23,934 bases of DNA from Chloroflexota bacterium (GCA_021812735.1 JAKAMV010000040.1:1-23934); one strand, 5' to 3'. Counted from the first letter of the stretch, positions 11,631-19,015 are shown. The notes: generated by a model from the letters alone, not told the origin. Translations and numbers: made by a program.

Positions 11631-11684
11631 GATCCGCATATGCGCCCCCGGGGTCACCCCCCGGGGGCGCCCTTATGCCGGATC
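11631..11684. repeat. 54-nt long hairpin
   Basis: A perfect 12-bp GC stem (11642-11653 with 11659-11670) closes a TCACC loop. After a small internal bulge it continues as a second stem (11631-11640 with 11674-11684) with one bulged base. There is no T run on either side, so it is not a canonical intrinsic terminator. It could be a terminator of the J-domain gene, an RNA-processing element or part of a non-coding RNA. Confidence 0.65.
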
Positions 11685-11771
11685 CACCGAAGCGGGCCAC
11701 CTGTGTCGTTCGGACCCGGCAGGGCCCGAGCGGCCCAGCCCTGCGGCGCGCCGCCCCTGCGGCGCGACCGG

Positions 11772-11926
11772 TGCGCCCAGCGACTCAACGGTGCGCCGGC
11801 AGCACGATCCGATCGCCACGAGCACCGGCGGTGCGCTCGGGGCCGCCGGACGCGCCCGACAGCGCACGGATGCTGCAGGAGCGGCAACGATCGTGCCGCG
11901 GGCGCACCGTTGAGTCGCTGGCGGCA
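11772..11926. repeat. 155-bp inverted-repeat element with 38-bp arms
   Basis: The arms 11772-11809 and 11889-11926 match as inverted repeats at 34 of 38 positions. They share an uninterrupted core that begins CCAGCGACTCAACGG. The 79-bp interior contains a second hairpin, GCACCG-G-CGGTGC (11822-11834), near its left side. The element contains no gene. It resembles a MITE-like or other palindromic intergenic element, or the gene of a highly folded RNA. I see no clear target-site duplication. Confidence 0.75.
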
Positions 11927-11927
11927 A

Positions 11928-12000
11928 GGGGGCGGGGCGCGGCGCGGGAGGGACGGCGCGGCGGGAGGCGCGGCGCGGCGCGGCGGGAGGGGCGGCGCGC
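11928..12000 (+). repeat. G-rich tract with repeated GGCGCGGCGGGAGG units
   Basis: A purine/GC-rich tract of low complexity on the plus strand. The 14-mer GGCGCGGCGGGAGG occurs at 11955-11968 and 11977-11990, with a shorter relative at 11941-11951. The start (11928-11951) has four runs of three or more G and could form a G-quadruplex. It lies just past the stop codon of the minus-strand J-domain gene. Confidence 0.5.
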
Positions 12001-12034
12001 GGCAGCACCCGTGCGCGACCGGTCGCGGGCCGGC

Positions 12035-12769
12035 TCAGCGGAACGGGTTCGACTGCCATCCCTGGCGCGTCGGCCGGTGCTCGCGGCGGATGCCCCGCCG
12101 GTCCAGCTCGTCCCGGATCACCCGAGCGGCGAGCGCGACATCCGGCTCGCGAGTGAGCGTCCCCGCCAGCCAGTCGATGTACGACGGCTCGAATGCCGCC
12201 ACCTCGCCCAGCGTGTGGCCGTGGAACTTGCCGAACCCCAGCTCCACCACGAGCGCCTCGTCGAGCGGCGGCGGGTCGAGCGGCACGTGCCCGGCGAGGC
12301 GGTCGCGCTCCAGCGGGCCGGACGGCCGTGAGGCGCGGAGATCAGGCCGCGAGCGGTCAGTCCGCAGCGGCGGATGGCCGGACAGCGGAATCCGGGTCCC
12401 GGGCGGCGTCGTGGTCTGGTTGCGGGGCTGGAACGTGTGCGACGTGTCGAGTCGACCGGTGACGGGCGTCGACTTCGGCGGCGGCGGCGCTCCCCCGCCG
12501 CCGCGCGGCTGGGAGGGCGGGCTGGCGGTCGGGCCACCGTCGTGGCCTGCGCGACGCCGCCCGCGGGTCCTGCCGTCGGCGCGAGTCAGCGACGCGTAGG
12601 CGGCATTGATCTCCGCCATGCGCCGCGTGGCGCGCCGGGCGGCGTCGGGATCGTCGGCGGTGAGGTCGGGGTGGTGCCGGCGCGCGAGCGAGCGCCAGGC
12701 GGCCCGGACCTCCTCGGGCGAGGCACCGGGCTCCACGCCGAGGACGTCGTGGGGATCTCGGGCAGGCAC
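12035..12769 (-). CDS. J-domain protein with ExoX-C/DUF3820-like C-terminal module
   Basis: A 244-aa co-chaperone-like protein. The N-terminal J domain (about 5-62) has the HPD triad at 33-35, needed to stimulate DnaK ATPase. A Pro/Thr/Arg-rich, probably disordered linker spans about 65-165. The C-terminal module has FGKFHGHTLGEV (179-190) and PSYIDWLAG (195-203), resembling the small domain found at the C-terminus of exonuclease X-like proteins and in DUF3820. There is no Gly/Phe region or zinc-finger region, so this is not DnaJ proper. The GTG at 12769 follows TACACT by exactly 6 nt, suggesting a leaderless mRNA. It diverges from the hydrolase gene. Partner and function are unknown. Confidence 0.82.
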   Translation of the reverse strand: MPARDPHDVLGVEPGASPEEVRAAWRSLARRHHPDLTADDPDAARRATRRMAEINAAYASLTRADGRTRGRRRAGHDGGPTASPPSQPRGGGGAPPPPKSTPVTGRLDTSHTFQPRNQTTTPPGTRIPLSGHPPLRTDRSRPDLRASRPSGPLERDRLAGHVPLDPPPLDEALVVELGFGKFHGHTLGEVAAFEPSYIDWLAGTLTREPDVALAARVIRDELDRRGIRREHRPTRQGWQSNPFR

Positions 12770-12775
12770 GGCGCC

Positions 12776-12781
12776 AGTGTA
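12776..12781 (-). promoter_or_regulatory. Candidate leaderless -10 box of the J-domain gene
   Basis: TACACT on the minus strand ends 6 nt before the GTG at 12769. No recognisable -35 or Shine-Dalgarno is present. Confidence 0.45.
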
Positions 12782-12890
12782 CCGAGGCGCTGATCGACGA
12801 CCCTTACGCGAGGCGTCGCGGCTTCGCGCGCCTTCGGGTCGCCCGGCCCGGGTCAGCGCCCGAGCCCTGTCGCCCCCGGCATCGCCTCGC

Positions 12891-12919
12891 TTGACACCCG
12901 GCTGCGACCGCGGTCCGAT
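12891..12919 (+). promoter_or_regulatory. Consensus promoter of the hydrolase-nitroreductase operon, leaderless
   Basis: A perfect -35 TTGACA (12891-12896), a 17-nt spacer and a -10 TCCGAT (12914-12919) are followed by 6 nt and the ATG at 12926. This is the clearest housekeeping-type promoter in the window, and the spacing predicts transcription starting at the start codon. Confidence 0.7.
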
Positions 12920-12925
12920 ACGGGC

Positions 12926-14026
12926 ATGCTCCCGCCCTCACTTGCACGACGCGCCGGGCTTGCCGCAGCGGCTGCCGTCGTCCCCCTCGTGCTGGCCTAC
13001 CGGTTCGCCCAGGTGTACCGCGTCCGCGCCGGCTACCCGCGACGCCACGAGCCTGTGTGGACCCCGGCCGCGCTCGGCCTGCCGTTCGAGGAGGTGGCGG
13101 TGCCCACCGCCGACGGCCTGACGCTGCCCGGCTGGTACCTGCCCGCCGGCGACGGGGCGGCCCCGGGCATCGCCCTCGTCCACGGCTGGGAGTCGGCCCG
13201 CGACCGCACGCTGCCCCACGCCCAGTTCCTCCACGCCGCCGGGTTCCACGTGCTCGCGCTCGACGTGCGCGGCCACGGGATGAACCAGCCGGAGGCGCTG
13301 CCGATCAGCGTCGGCGAGTTCGCCGCGGACGCGGCCGCGGCCGGGCGCTGGCTGGTCGAGCGCGACGAGGTGACGCGCGTCGGCCTCCTCGGGCACTCGA
13401 TGGGCGCGGCAGGCGTCCTCGTCGCCGCAGCGGCCGAGCCGCTGGTCGGGGCCGTGGTCGCCGTGTCCGCCCCCGCCGGCCCGTACCGCCTGACCCGCCA
13501 GACGTTCCGGCTGGCCGAACTCCCGATCCCGGCCCCTCTTGCCTGGCCGCTGGCCTGGCTGACCACCCGTGTCTACCTGCGCCCGCGGGGCCACACGGTC
13601 GGGGGCGTGAGCGCGGCGCGCGCGGTCAGGGCGATCGGCGCGCCCGTGCTGCTGGTCCACGGCGACGAGGACCGCGTCGTCCCCGTGGGCCATCTCGCCA
13701 GGCTGGCCTCCATGCGCCGCGCCGCCCGCCCCGAGGCCGTCACCCAGACGCTCGTCGTCCACGGGGGCCACCACTCGTGGCTGTTCGAGTTCGGCATCTT
13801 CCGGGCCGCCGTCGCGCGCTTCTTCGCGGCGTCGCTGGGCGGGCCCCTCGACCCCGATGCTGCCGCGCGTGCCGCCGAGGCCGTTCCCGCCGCGCGCCTC
13901 CCGGAGCCCGAGCGCCTGACCGCGCTCGACGACGAGCCGGGCGGCCTGCGCTCGCTGCTCCGCGTCTTCCGGCGGCAGACGCCCACCACCTCGACCGACG
14001 TCCCCGCCCGGGAGGCCCGACCATGA
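12926..14026 (+). CDS. Membrane-anchored alpha/beta hydrolase
   Basis: A 366-aa alpha/beta hydrolase. A hydrophobic stretch (about 10-30) after two Arg residues looks like a signal anchor, so the enzyme probably sits at the membrane. The oxyanion strand ALVHGW is at 83-88, DVRGHG follows at about 113-118, and the nucleophile elbow GHSMG has Ser158. The acid is in HGDEDRVVP (Asp249 most likely) and the catalytic His is in the HGGHHSW cluster (279-285). The ~65-residue tail after the hydrolase core is Pro/Ala/Arg-rich and unlike a known domain. The substrate is unknown. A consensus leaderless promoter precedes it. Its stop overlaps the next gene as ATGA. Confidence 0.87.
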   Translation: MLPPSLARRAGLAAAAAVVPLVLAYRFAQVYRVRAGYPRRHEPVWTPAALGLPFEEVAVPTADGLTLPGWYLPAGDGAAPGIALVHGWESARDRTLPHAQFLHAAGFHVLALDVRGHGMNQPEALPISVGEFAADAAAAGRWLVERDEVTRVGLLGHSMGAAGVLVAAAAEPLVGAVVAVSAPAGPYRLTRQTFRLAELPIPAPLAWPLAWLTTRVYLRPRGHTVGGVSAARAVRAIGAPVLLVHGDEDRVVPVGHLARLASMRRAARPEAVTQTLVVHGGHHSWLFEFGIFRAAVARFFAASLGGPLDPDAAARAAEAVPAARLPEPERLTALDDEPGGLRSLLRVFRRQTPTTSTDVPAREARP

Positions 14027-14601
14027 ACGTCGCAGAAGCCGTCCACCGCAAGCGTGCCATCCGGCGGTTCGACGACCGCCCGCTGGCCGACGATGACCTG
14101 GCCGCCATCCTCGAGGCCGGGCGGCGCGCCCACAGCGCCAAGAACCGCCAGCGGTGGGCGTTCATCGTGGTCCGCGATCGCGGGCGACTGGCGCAGCTCG
14201 CGGCGCTCGGGCCGTGGTGCGGGCACGTTGCCGGCGCGGCCGCCGCGGTGGCGCTGGTGACGCCGGACCCGCGCCTGCCGGGTGCGCCGCTCTCGATCAC
14301 GTGGGACCTGGGCGGGGCCGCAGCGCAGATGATGCTGGTGGCCTGGGAGCGCGGCGTGGGCAGCTGCCCGGCGACCGTGTACGAGGCGGAGCGCGCCCGC
14401 GAGCTGCTCGGCTACCCCGCGGACCTGCACTGCGAGTTCATGCTCTCGCTCGGGTACCCAGCCGACTCAGACGCGCTGACGCGGCCGAACAGGGAGGGCG
14501 GGCGGCGGCCGGCGGCCGACCTCGTGCACCTCGAGCGCTGGGCGCCGCTGCCGGACGGCGACGGCGCAGCGGACACCCGCGGCGACAGCGCGGTCAGCTG
14601 A
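14023..14601 (+). CDS. Nitroreductase-family flavoprotein
   Basis: A 192-aa FMN-dependent nitroreductase-fold oxidoreductase. HRKRAIRRFDDRPL at 8-21 has the Arg residues that bind the FMN phosphate, and SAKNRQRWAFIVV at about 38-50 is the second flavin-binding segment. The C-terminal LSLGYPAD motif is also typical. The ATG at 14023 overlaps the hydrolase stop by 4 nt, and GGAGG (14011-14015) gives a good Shine-Dalgarno at 7 nt. Family members reduce nitroaromatics or quinones, or act as dehydrogenases, so the substrate is open. Coupling to the hydrolase suggests a shared pathway. The stop lies in a palindrome shared with the convergent gene. Confidence 0.88.
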   Translation: MNVAEAVHRKRAIRRFDDRPLADDDLAAILEAGRRAHSAKNRQRWAFIVVRDRGRLAQLAALGPWCGHVAGAAAAVALVTPDPRLPGAPLSITWDLGGAAAQMMLVAWERGVGSCPATVYEAERARELLGYPADLHCEFMLSLGYPADSDALTRPNREGGRRPAADLVHLERWAPLPDGDGAADTRGDSAVS

Positions 14602-15874
14602 TCGGCCCGTCCTGGTCCTCGGTCGCGGCCTCCAGGTCGAGCGCGGCGAGCGGGTCGCTGAAGGCACCCGCGGGCGTCACCACCACCTCGGGCGCCGGGG
14701 CGCCCTTCGCGAGGTACGATTCGATCGCGGCGTCGAGCCCGACATCGCGGCCCGCCGCCTCGGACAGCAGCCACTTGTGCTCGAGCACGTCGCAGTACGC
14801 CTGGACGAGGTCGCGGTCGGGCCCCACCTCGCGGGCGATCCGCGCCTGCGTCGGCCGGTACACCGAGCGAAGCCACCGGTCGGCCTGCTCGTCGAGCTCG
14901 ATCCGACGCGCCTCGGCGTCCTCGAGCCAGGCCCCGTACTCCGCGAGGTCGTTGAGCAGGATCCTCGCCTGGCCCTCGAGGGTGCGTAGCCGGGTGCGGC
15001 GCTCGAGTTCGCTGGCGTGGTAGCGGCGCGTCGTGACGCTGGTCCGCAGCCGCACGGACCCCGTCGCGACGGGGTCCACCTCGAGGTCCACCGAGAAGCC
15101 CAGGTCGTTCAGCCGCCGCAGGCGGGCGCGGATCGCCTGGCGGTCGCCCGGGACGAGCTCGGGCTGGTCGTGCAGCTCTGACCACACGGCGGCGTAGCGG
15201 GCCCTGACGGACTCGGCGGCCTCGACGGACGTCTCCGTCTCGTCCTCGCGCCCCTGGTACGCGGCGAGGTCCGCGAGGCCGAACGCGACGTTCTCGACCA
15301 GGATCTCGAGGTCGTAGGCGCGCTGGCCGTCGGAGAGCGACTCGTGGAGCTCACTCGTCTCGGCGTCCACCAGGTACGCCTGGATCCTGTCGCCGTCGCG
15401 CCGGAACAGCGTGTTGGCGAGCGAGCAGTCGCCCCAGTACACGCCGCCCCGGTGCAGGTCCACGAGCAGCAGCGCCATCGCGTCGAGGAGGCGGTCCCGG
15501 TAGGCGCCCGAGACGTCCCGGAGGCGCATCAGGAGTCGCCGGTACTGCATCGAGTGGCGGAGGAACTCGGTCACGAGAATCGCGTCGCCGCGCTCTGGCC
15601 GCACCGCCAGGCCGACCGCCCGGACGCCGGGCAGGCGAGCGTCCTCAAGGTGGCGGAGCACCTCGAACTCGCGCTCGGCCACCTCATCCGGCAACTCCTT
15701 GAGCGCGTAGACGATGCCGGCGTGGACGAGGAACCGGACGAGGTGCCGGGACGGCCCCACAGGCAGTTCGCGGAAGCGGTGGCCGTCGTCGCCCCAGTCC
15801 CCGAGCGGCACCTCCCACGGAAGGTCGAGCAGGCCCGCGACCTCGTCGCGCAGCCGGAGTCGCGGCAGGCTCAT
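14594..15874 (-). CDS. DUF4032 protein with kinase-like N-terminal fold
   Basis: A 426-aa protein matching the DUF4032 family, in which a lipopolysaccharide-kinase-like domain precedes a conserved C-terminal domain. ALKELP (about 57-62) would hold the ATP-binding Lys. GVYWGDCSLANTLF has the catalytic-loop Asp and Asn, and YLVDAETSE replaces the DFG motif with a conserved Asp. An aminoglycoside- or sugar-kinase-like activity is possible, but no substrate is known. The start ATG at 15874 has no convincing Shine-Dalgarno and lies 42 bp after the GNAT gene, so it is probably the last gene of that operon. The stop overlaps the nitroreductase stop tail-to-tail by 8 bp. Confidence 0.85.
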   Translation of the reverse strand: MSLPRLRLRDEVAGLLDLPWEVPLGDWGDDGHRFRELPVGPSRHLVRFLVHAGIVYALKELPDEVAEREFEVLRHLEDARLPGVRAVGLAVRPERGDAILVTEFLRHSMQYRRLLMRLRDVSGAYRDRLLDAMALLLVDLHRGGVYWGDCSLANTLFRRDGDRIQAYLVDAETSELHESLSDGQRAYDLEILVENVAFGLADLAAYQGREDETETSVEAAESVRARYAAVWSELHDQPELVPGDRQAIRARLRRLNDLGFSVDLEVDPVATGSVRLRTSVTTRRYHASELERRTRLRTLEGQARILLNDLAEYGAWLEDAEARRIELDEQADRWLRSVYRPTQARIAREVGPDRDLVQAYCDVLEHKWLLSEAAGRDVGLDAAIESYLAKGAPAPEVVVTPAGAFSDPLAALDLEAATEDQDGPIS

Positions 15875-15916
15875 CGTGGAGACGCGCCGCCGGTCGAGGC
15901 CGGGTGGCGCAGTCCG

Positions 15917-16354
15917 CTAGACCCGCTTGCGGAGGTACGCGGCGACCCCCGGGTCGAAGCCGAGCGACTCGAACAGGCGGCGCGCGTCCGGACGGTGGTG
16001 TCCGGCCGTCACCTCGAGCCACGCCGCGCCGGCGGCCTTCGACTGCTCCTCGGCTGCGAGCATGAGCAGCCGGCCGATGCCCCGCTCGCGGACGCCCGCG
16101 TCCACCACCAGGCTCGTGATGCGCGCGAACAGGTCGTCCACCTCGAAGCGCGGCAGGACGAGCACGGTGACGAAGCCCACGACCTCGCCGGCGGCCTCGG
16201 CCACGAGCACCGGCGAGCCGAGCGCGCCGTAGCGCTCGATGCGGGCCGCGAGGTCGGTGCTGCCGGCGGGGTACCCCTCGTCGGTCAGCAGCGAGGCGAG
16301 GCGTTCTGCGTCGTCGGGGGTGGCCGGTCGGACGGTCACGTTGGCGTCGTTCAT
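15917..16354 (-). CDS. GNAT-family N-acetyltransferase
   Basis: A single-domain acetyltransferase of 145 aa. It begins VTVRPATPDDAERLASLL, a classic GNAT N-terminus. The acetyl-CoA pyrophosphate loop is VRERGIGRLLM, and the terminal strand with ARRLFESLGF is also typical. The ATG at 16354 overlaps the stop of the preceding gene as ATGA, pointing to translational coupling. TACCAT also lies exactly 6 nt upstream, inside the upstream coding sequence, and may be coincidence. Substrate unknown. It is the third gene of the GNAT, VOC-like, GNAT, DUF4032 operon. Confidence 0.88.
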   Translation of the reverse strand: MNDANVTVRPATPDDAERLASLLTDEGYPAGSTDLAARIERYGALGSPVLVAEAAGEVVGFVTVLVLPRFEVDDLFARITSLVVDAGVRERGIGRLLMLAAEEQSKAAGAAWLEVTAGHHRPDARRLFESLGFDPGVAAYLRKRV

Positions 16355-17091
16355 GGGGCGATGGTACTCGGGCCCGGGGGCATCGCGACAGCCTCCACGA
16401 TCAGCAGGTGCGGCCCGGCCACCGACCGTCCCGGCAGGAGCACCGCGGACCCCATTGGCCCCGGGCGCCGGGCCGACACCTGCACGCCACGCCGGCGGGC
16501 GTCCGCGACCCACGCCGCCAGGCCAGCCGACGGCGCGAGGAACAGCGCGCACGGCCCCTCTCCGTCCCGGGCGAGTGACGCGGCCAATCGCCCCTCGGTG
16601 CTCGGCTCCGCCAGGACCAGCGTGCCGCCGGGAAGGGCCGCCGTCCGGCGACGGCGGGCTGACGCGCCGAGGTGCGGGTCCTCGGGCGCGTCGCCATCAC
16701 CCCGCGCCCCGTCCGGGGCGAGGAGCCACGGGTCGAGCTCGGCCTCGGCCCGGTCCAGCTCGACGGTGGACCAGGCCACCCCCACCAGTGCGAGCGGGCT
16801 CCCCGACACGGGCAGCGGGACCGGGCCGCCGCCCTCGATGGGCTCGAACACCAGCCGTCCCTCCGGCGACGGCACGTCGCGCTCGCCCTCCGCCCGCCAC
16901 GGGACGACCTCGACCCGATCGCCGCCCAGCGACAAGGCCCAGGCATCGGGCCCGAGCGGCCTGGCCGCCACGTCCAGCCGGCGGGCGAGCGTCACCGCCA
17001 GGCCGGCAGGATCGCCCGCCTGCCAGGTGAGCCTCGCCCACCTGGTGCCCGCCGGCGCGCCGCCACCCGGCTGCACGTGGGCGGCGCTCAC
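16351..17091 (-). CDS. Probable VOC/glyoxalase-like protein
   Basis: A 246-aa protein I recognise only loosely. Two halves of similar layout can be seen: RWARLTWQAGDPAGLAVTLARRL with VEVVPW near the N-terminus, and LALVGVAWSTVELDRAEAEL in the middle, leading to a strand-rich end (GPHLLIVE). This is the pattern of a paired-domain vicinal-oxygen-chelate protein such as the glyoxalase-like families, but I cannot point to a full set of metal ligands. The GTG at 17091 overlaps the upstream stop as GTGA, and its own stop overlaps the next start as ATGA. It is therefore certainly part of this operon. It may equally be a lineage-specific hypothetical. Confidence 0.68.
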   Translation of the reverse strand: MSAAHVQPGGGAPAGTRWARLTWQAGDPAGLAVTLARRLDVAARPLGPDAWALSLGGDRVEVVPWRAEGERDVPSPEGRLVFEPIEGGGPVPLPVSGSPLALVGVAWSTVELDRAEAELDPWLLAPDGARGDGDAPEDPHLGASARRRRTAALPGGTLVLAEPSTEGRLAASLARDGEGPCALFLAPSAGLAAWVADARRRGVQVSARRPGPMGSAVLLPGRSVAGPHLLIVEAVAMPPGPSTIAP

Positions 17092-17918
17092 TCGAGCAGC
17101 AGGTCGGGCGACTCCCCCACCGAGCGGAAGCCGAGCCGCTCGTACAGGCGAATCGCCGCGGTGTTGCCGCTGAACACGCCGAGGTATGGCGTCCCGTCCT
17201 CAACCGCGTGCGCGGCGGTGATCGCGGCCCGGGTGGCCAGTGCCGCCAAGCCGCGGCCGCGGAACCTGGGCAGGGTCCCGATGGACGACAGATACGTCCA
17301 GCCGCCGAATGTCGTCGCCTTCGCCGCGGCCGCGGCCGCGCCCTCGACGCGGACCAGCACCAGCGCCACGCGTCGATCCGGCAGCGTCTTGACGAGGTCG
17401 CGCGCCAGCTCGGGCGCACGTGTCTCGGGAGCCCCGAATGCGCCGGCGAGCACGGCGCCGGCGTCGTCGAGGTCGCCCGGCCGAGCGTCCGCCGGGCCCG
17501 CGATGACCCGCAGCTCGACGTCCCGGGCGAGTTCGCCACCATGGACGGGGCCGGCGGCTTCAGGATCGGCAAGCACCATCACATGGCCGCCGCCGATGTC
17601 GACGAAGCCGTTCCCCTGGAGCCGCAGCGCGAGGTCCGGCGGGCCCGCATGGACCGGCGACGGCCAGATGTGCGGCTGGCGGCCGATCAGCGCGAACAGC
17701 GCCAGGGCCTCCGCGAGGCGCCGGTCGAACGCCGCCGGGTCCGCCGGCCACCGCACCGCCTGCAGCCGGTTCCAGAACGGGTCGCCGTCGACGGGGTCGT
17801 GGAGCAGGAGGGCGTCGCCCAGCTCGCGCGTCTGCCGCGAGGGGATCGCATGCGAGTAGAGCTCGTGCCGCTCCATGGCGGCCATCGTGGCGGCGTCGAT
17901 CTCGAGGCGCTTGGTCAC
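17088..17918 (-). CDS. GNAT-family acetyltransferase with N-terminal extension
   Basis: A 276-aa protein whose C-terminal half (about 135-276) is a GNAT domain: IGTLPRFRGRGLAALATRAA (213-232) contains the acetyl-CoA-binding RFRGRG loop, and NTAAIRLYERLGFRSVG is the conserved end. The N-terminal ~130 residues form a separate domain with a WxxP-rich patch (IWPSPVHAGPPDL) that may be a degenerate second GNAT copy, as in double-GNAT proteins. The GTG at 17918 is preceded by TAACGT ending 6 nt upstream. It is the first gene of the four-gene operon. Substrate unknown. Confidence 0.83.
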   Translation of the reverse strand: MTKRLEIDAATMAAMERHELYSHAIPSRQTRELGDALLLHDPVDGDPFWNRLQAVRWPADPAAFDRRLAEALALFALIGRQPHIWPSPVHAGPPDLALRLQGNGFVDIGGGHVMVLADPEAAGPVHGGELARDVELRVIAGPADARPGDLDDAGAVLAGAFGAPETRAPELARDLVKTLPDRRVALVLVRVEGAAAAAAKATTFGGWTYLSSIGTLPRFRGRGLAALATRAAITAAHAVEDGTPYLGVFSGNTAAIRLYERLGFRSVGESPDLLLE

Positions 17919-17924
17919 GCTGTC

Positions 17925-17930
17925 ACGTTA
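17925..17930 (-). promoter_or_regulatory. Candidate leaderless -10 box of the GNAT-DUF4032 operon
   Basis: TAACGT on the minus strand fits TANNNT and ends 6 nt before the GTG at 17918. No strong -35 is seen. Confidence 0.45.
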
Positions 17931-17992
17931 CCCGGCGAGCGCGACGCCGTGCCGCGGCGGGTCCGCGGGACGGGCCGCCGGGAAGGCCGGCG

Positions 17993-19003
17993 TCAGTCGA
18001 GGTGGAGGACGATGACGCTCGCGCCCGACGGCAGGTCCACCAGCTCCGGCATGGGCAGTCCGGCCGCCGCGAACCAGCCCAGCGCCTCGACGGCTGTCAC
18101 CAGCCGCGTCCCCTGCATCGCCTCGTCGAGCTGGACGCCGGCGATCAGCTCGCCCTGAGCGCTGCGCAGGTCGCCTGGGTCGGTGGGCAGGTACCAGTCG
18201 AGGACGACCAGCCAGCCGCCGGGCCGGACGGCGGTCCACGCCGAGCGCAGCGTGCCCACCGGGTCGGGCAGCTGGTGCAGCGCGTACTGGAAGTACACGA
18301 GGTCGGCCTCGGCCACGTGGCCCACCGAGAGCATCGATCCCTGCTCGACGGCGATCCGGTCGGCGAGGCCCGCGTCGGCGACGTTGGCGCGGGCCCGGTT
18401 GACGGAGTCGGGCTCGAACTCGACGCCGGTGAGCAGCAGGCCCGGGAACCGGCGTGCCATGGCGATCAGCCAGCGCCCGCCGCCGGAGTGAACGTCGATC
18501 GCCCTGGCGCCCGGCCGCAGGTCCGCCACCAGCTGCGGGAACGCACCGAGCACCTCCTCGAAGAACACGGCCACGTCCTGGACCGTCAGCCGCTCGATGG
18601 CCACGCGGTAGCGGTCGGGGCGCGACAGCACCGACGTGCCCGTGCGGAAGACGTCGGGCAGCCGGTCGTAGTCCAGGCTGCTGACGGCGGCGAACTGGAA
18701 TTGGCCGCCGAGGAATTCGGGGCGGTGAGCGTCCAGCAGGATCGCAGCCACGTCGCCCGGGATGCGGATCCGGCCGTCCACGGTCTCCACCAGCGAGAAG
18801 GCGTCCGCGCCCCATGCCCAGCGACCGGCCAGCGAGGGTTCCACGCCGGTCCTGGCGGCGAGCTCGACTGCGGTGAGACCGCGGGTCCCCGAGTCGTGCA
18901 GGGCGTCGAAGAGCCCGAGCTCGAGGCCGGTGAACACGTACCAGGTGCGGTAGAAGCCGCGGAGGCTGCCGACCAGGTCGTCGAAGCGGTCGTCGAGGCG
19001 CAT
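17993..19003 (-). CDS. SAM-dependent methyltransferase with N-terminal winged-helix dimerisation domain
   Basis: A 336-aa class I methyltransferase. Residues ~1-85 match the dimerisation domain of small-molecule O-methyltransferases (ELGLFDALHD, LTAVELAARTGVEPSLAGR). The SAM-binding motif I is AIDVHSGGGRWLIAMARRFPG, in which the usual acidic-Gly-x-Gly pattern appears as DVHSGGG. An acidic end of strand 2 follows (GVEFEPDSV). The motif near LVYFQYALHQLPD corresponds to the catalytic region of the family. The ATG at 19003 follows CACAAT by 6 nt. It diverges from the sigma factor gene across 120 bp. A natural-product or lipid-like substrate is possible, but none can be named. Confidence 0.83.
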   Translation of the reverse strand: MRLDDRFDDLVGSLRGFYRTWYVFTGLELGLFDALHDSGTRGLTAVELAARTGVEPSLAGRWAWGADAFSLVETVDGRIRIPGDVAAILLDAHRPEFLGGQFQFAAVSSLDYDRLPDVFRTGTSVLSRPDRYRVAIERLTVQDVAVFFEEVLGAFPQLVADLRPGARAIDVHSGGGRWLIAMARRFPGLLLTGVEFEPDSVNRARANVADAGLADRIAVEQGSMLSVGHVAEADLVYFQYALHQLPDPVGTLRSAWTAVRPGGWLVVLDWYLPTDPGDLRSAQGELIAGVQLDEAMQGTRLVTAVEALGWFAAAGLPMPELVDLPSGASVIVLHLD

Positions 19004-19009
19004 GGTTGC

Positions 19010-19015
19010 ATTGTG
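19010..19015 (-). promoter_or_regulatory. Candidate leaderless -10 box of the methyltransferase gene
   Basis: CACAAT on the minus strand matches TATAAT at four of six positions and ends 6 nt before the ATG at 19003. No -35 is evident. Confidence 0.4.

Larger units (their letters stand above)
11235..12034. other. 800-bp non-coding region with several structured elements
   Basis: No reading frame here looks like a protein: all are Arg/Pro/Gly-rich shadows without a family motif. TAGAGT at 11243-11248 may be the -10 of the mutase gene. The rest holds the hairpin at 11631-11684, the inverted-repeat element at 11772-11926 and the G-rich tract at 11928-12000, listed separately. A CTGCGGCGCG direct repeat occurs at 11741-11750 and 11757-11766. 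I looked for a cobalamin riboswitch, tmRNA, RNase P RNA and SRP RNA hallmarks and did not find them. Confidence 0.6.

Noticed and set aside
11235..11640. Possible cobalamin riboswitch upstream of the B12-dependent mutase
   Set aside because: I could not find the conserved B12-box sequence or a matching fold on the minus strand.
16361..16366. TACCAT as a leaderless promoter of the downstream GNAT gene
   Set aside because: It lies inside the coding end of the overlapping upstream gene, where ATGA coupling already explains translation; kept only as a remark.
15344..17173. 609-aa plus-strand frame
   Set aside because: It spans three real minus-strand genes antisense and shows no domain.
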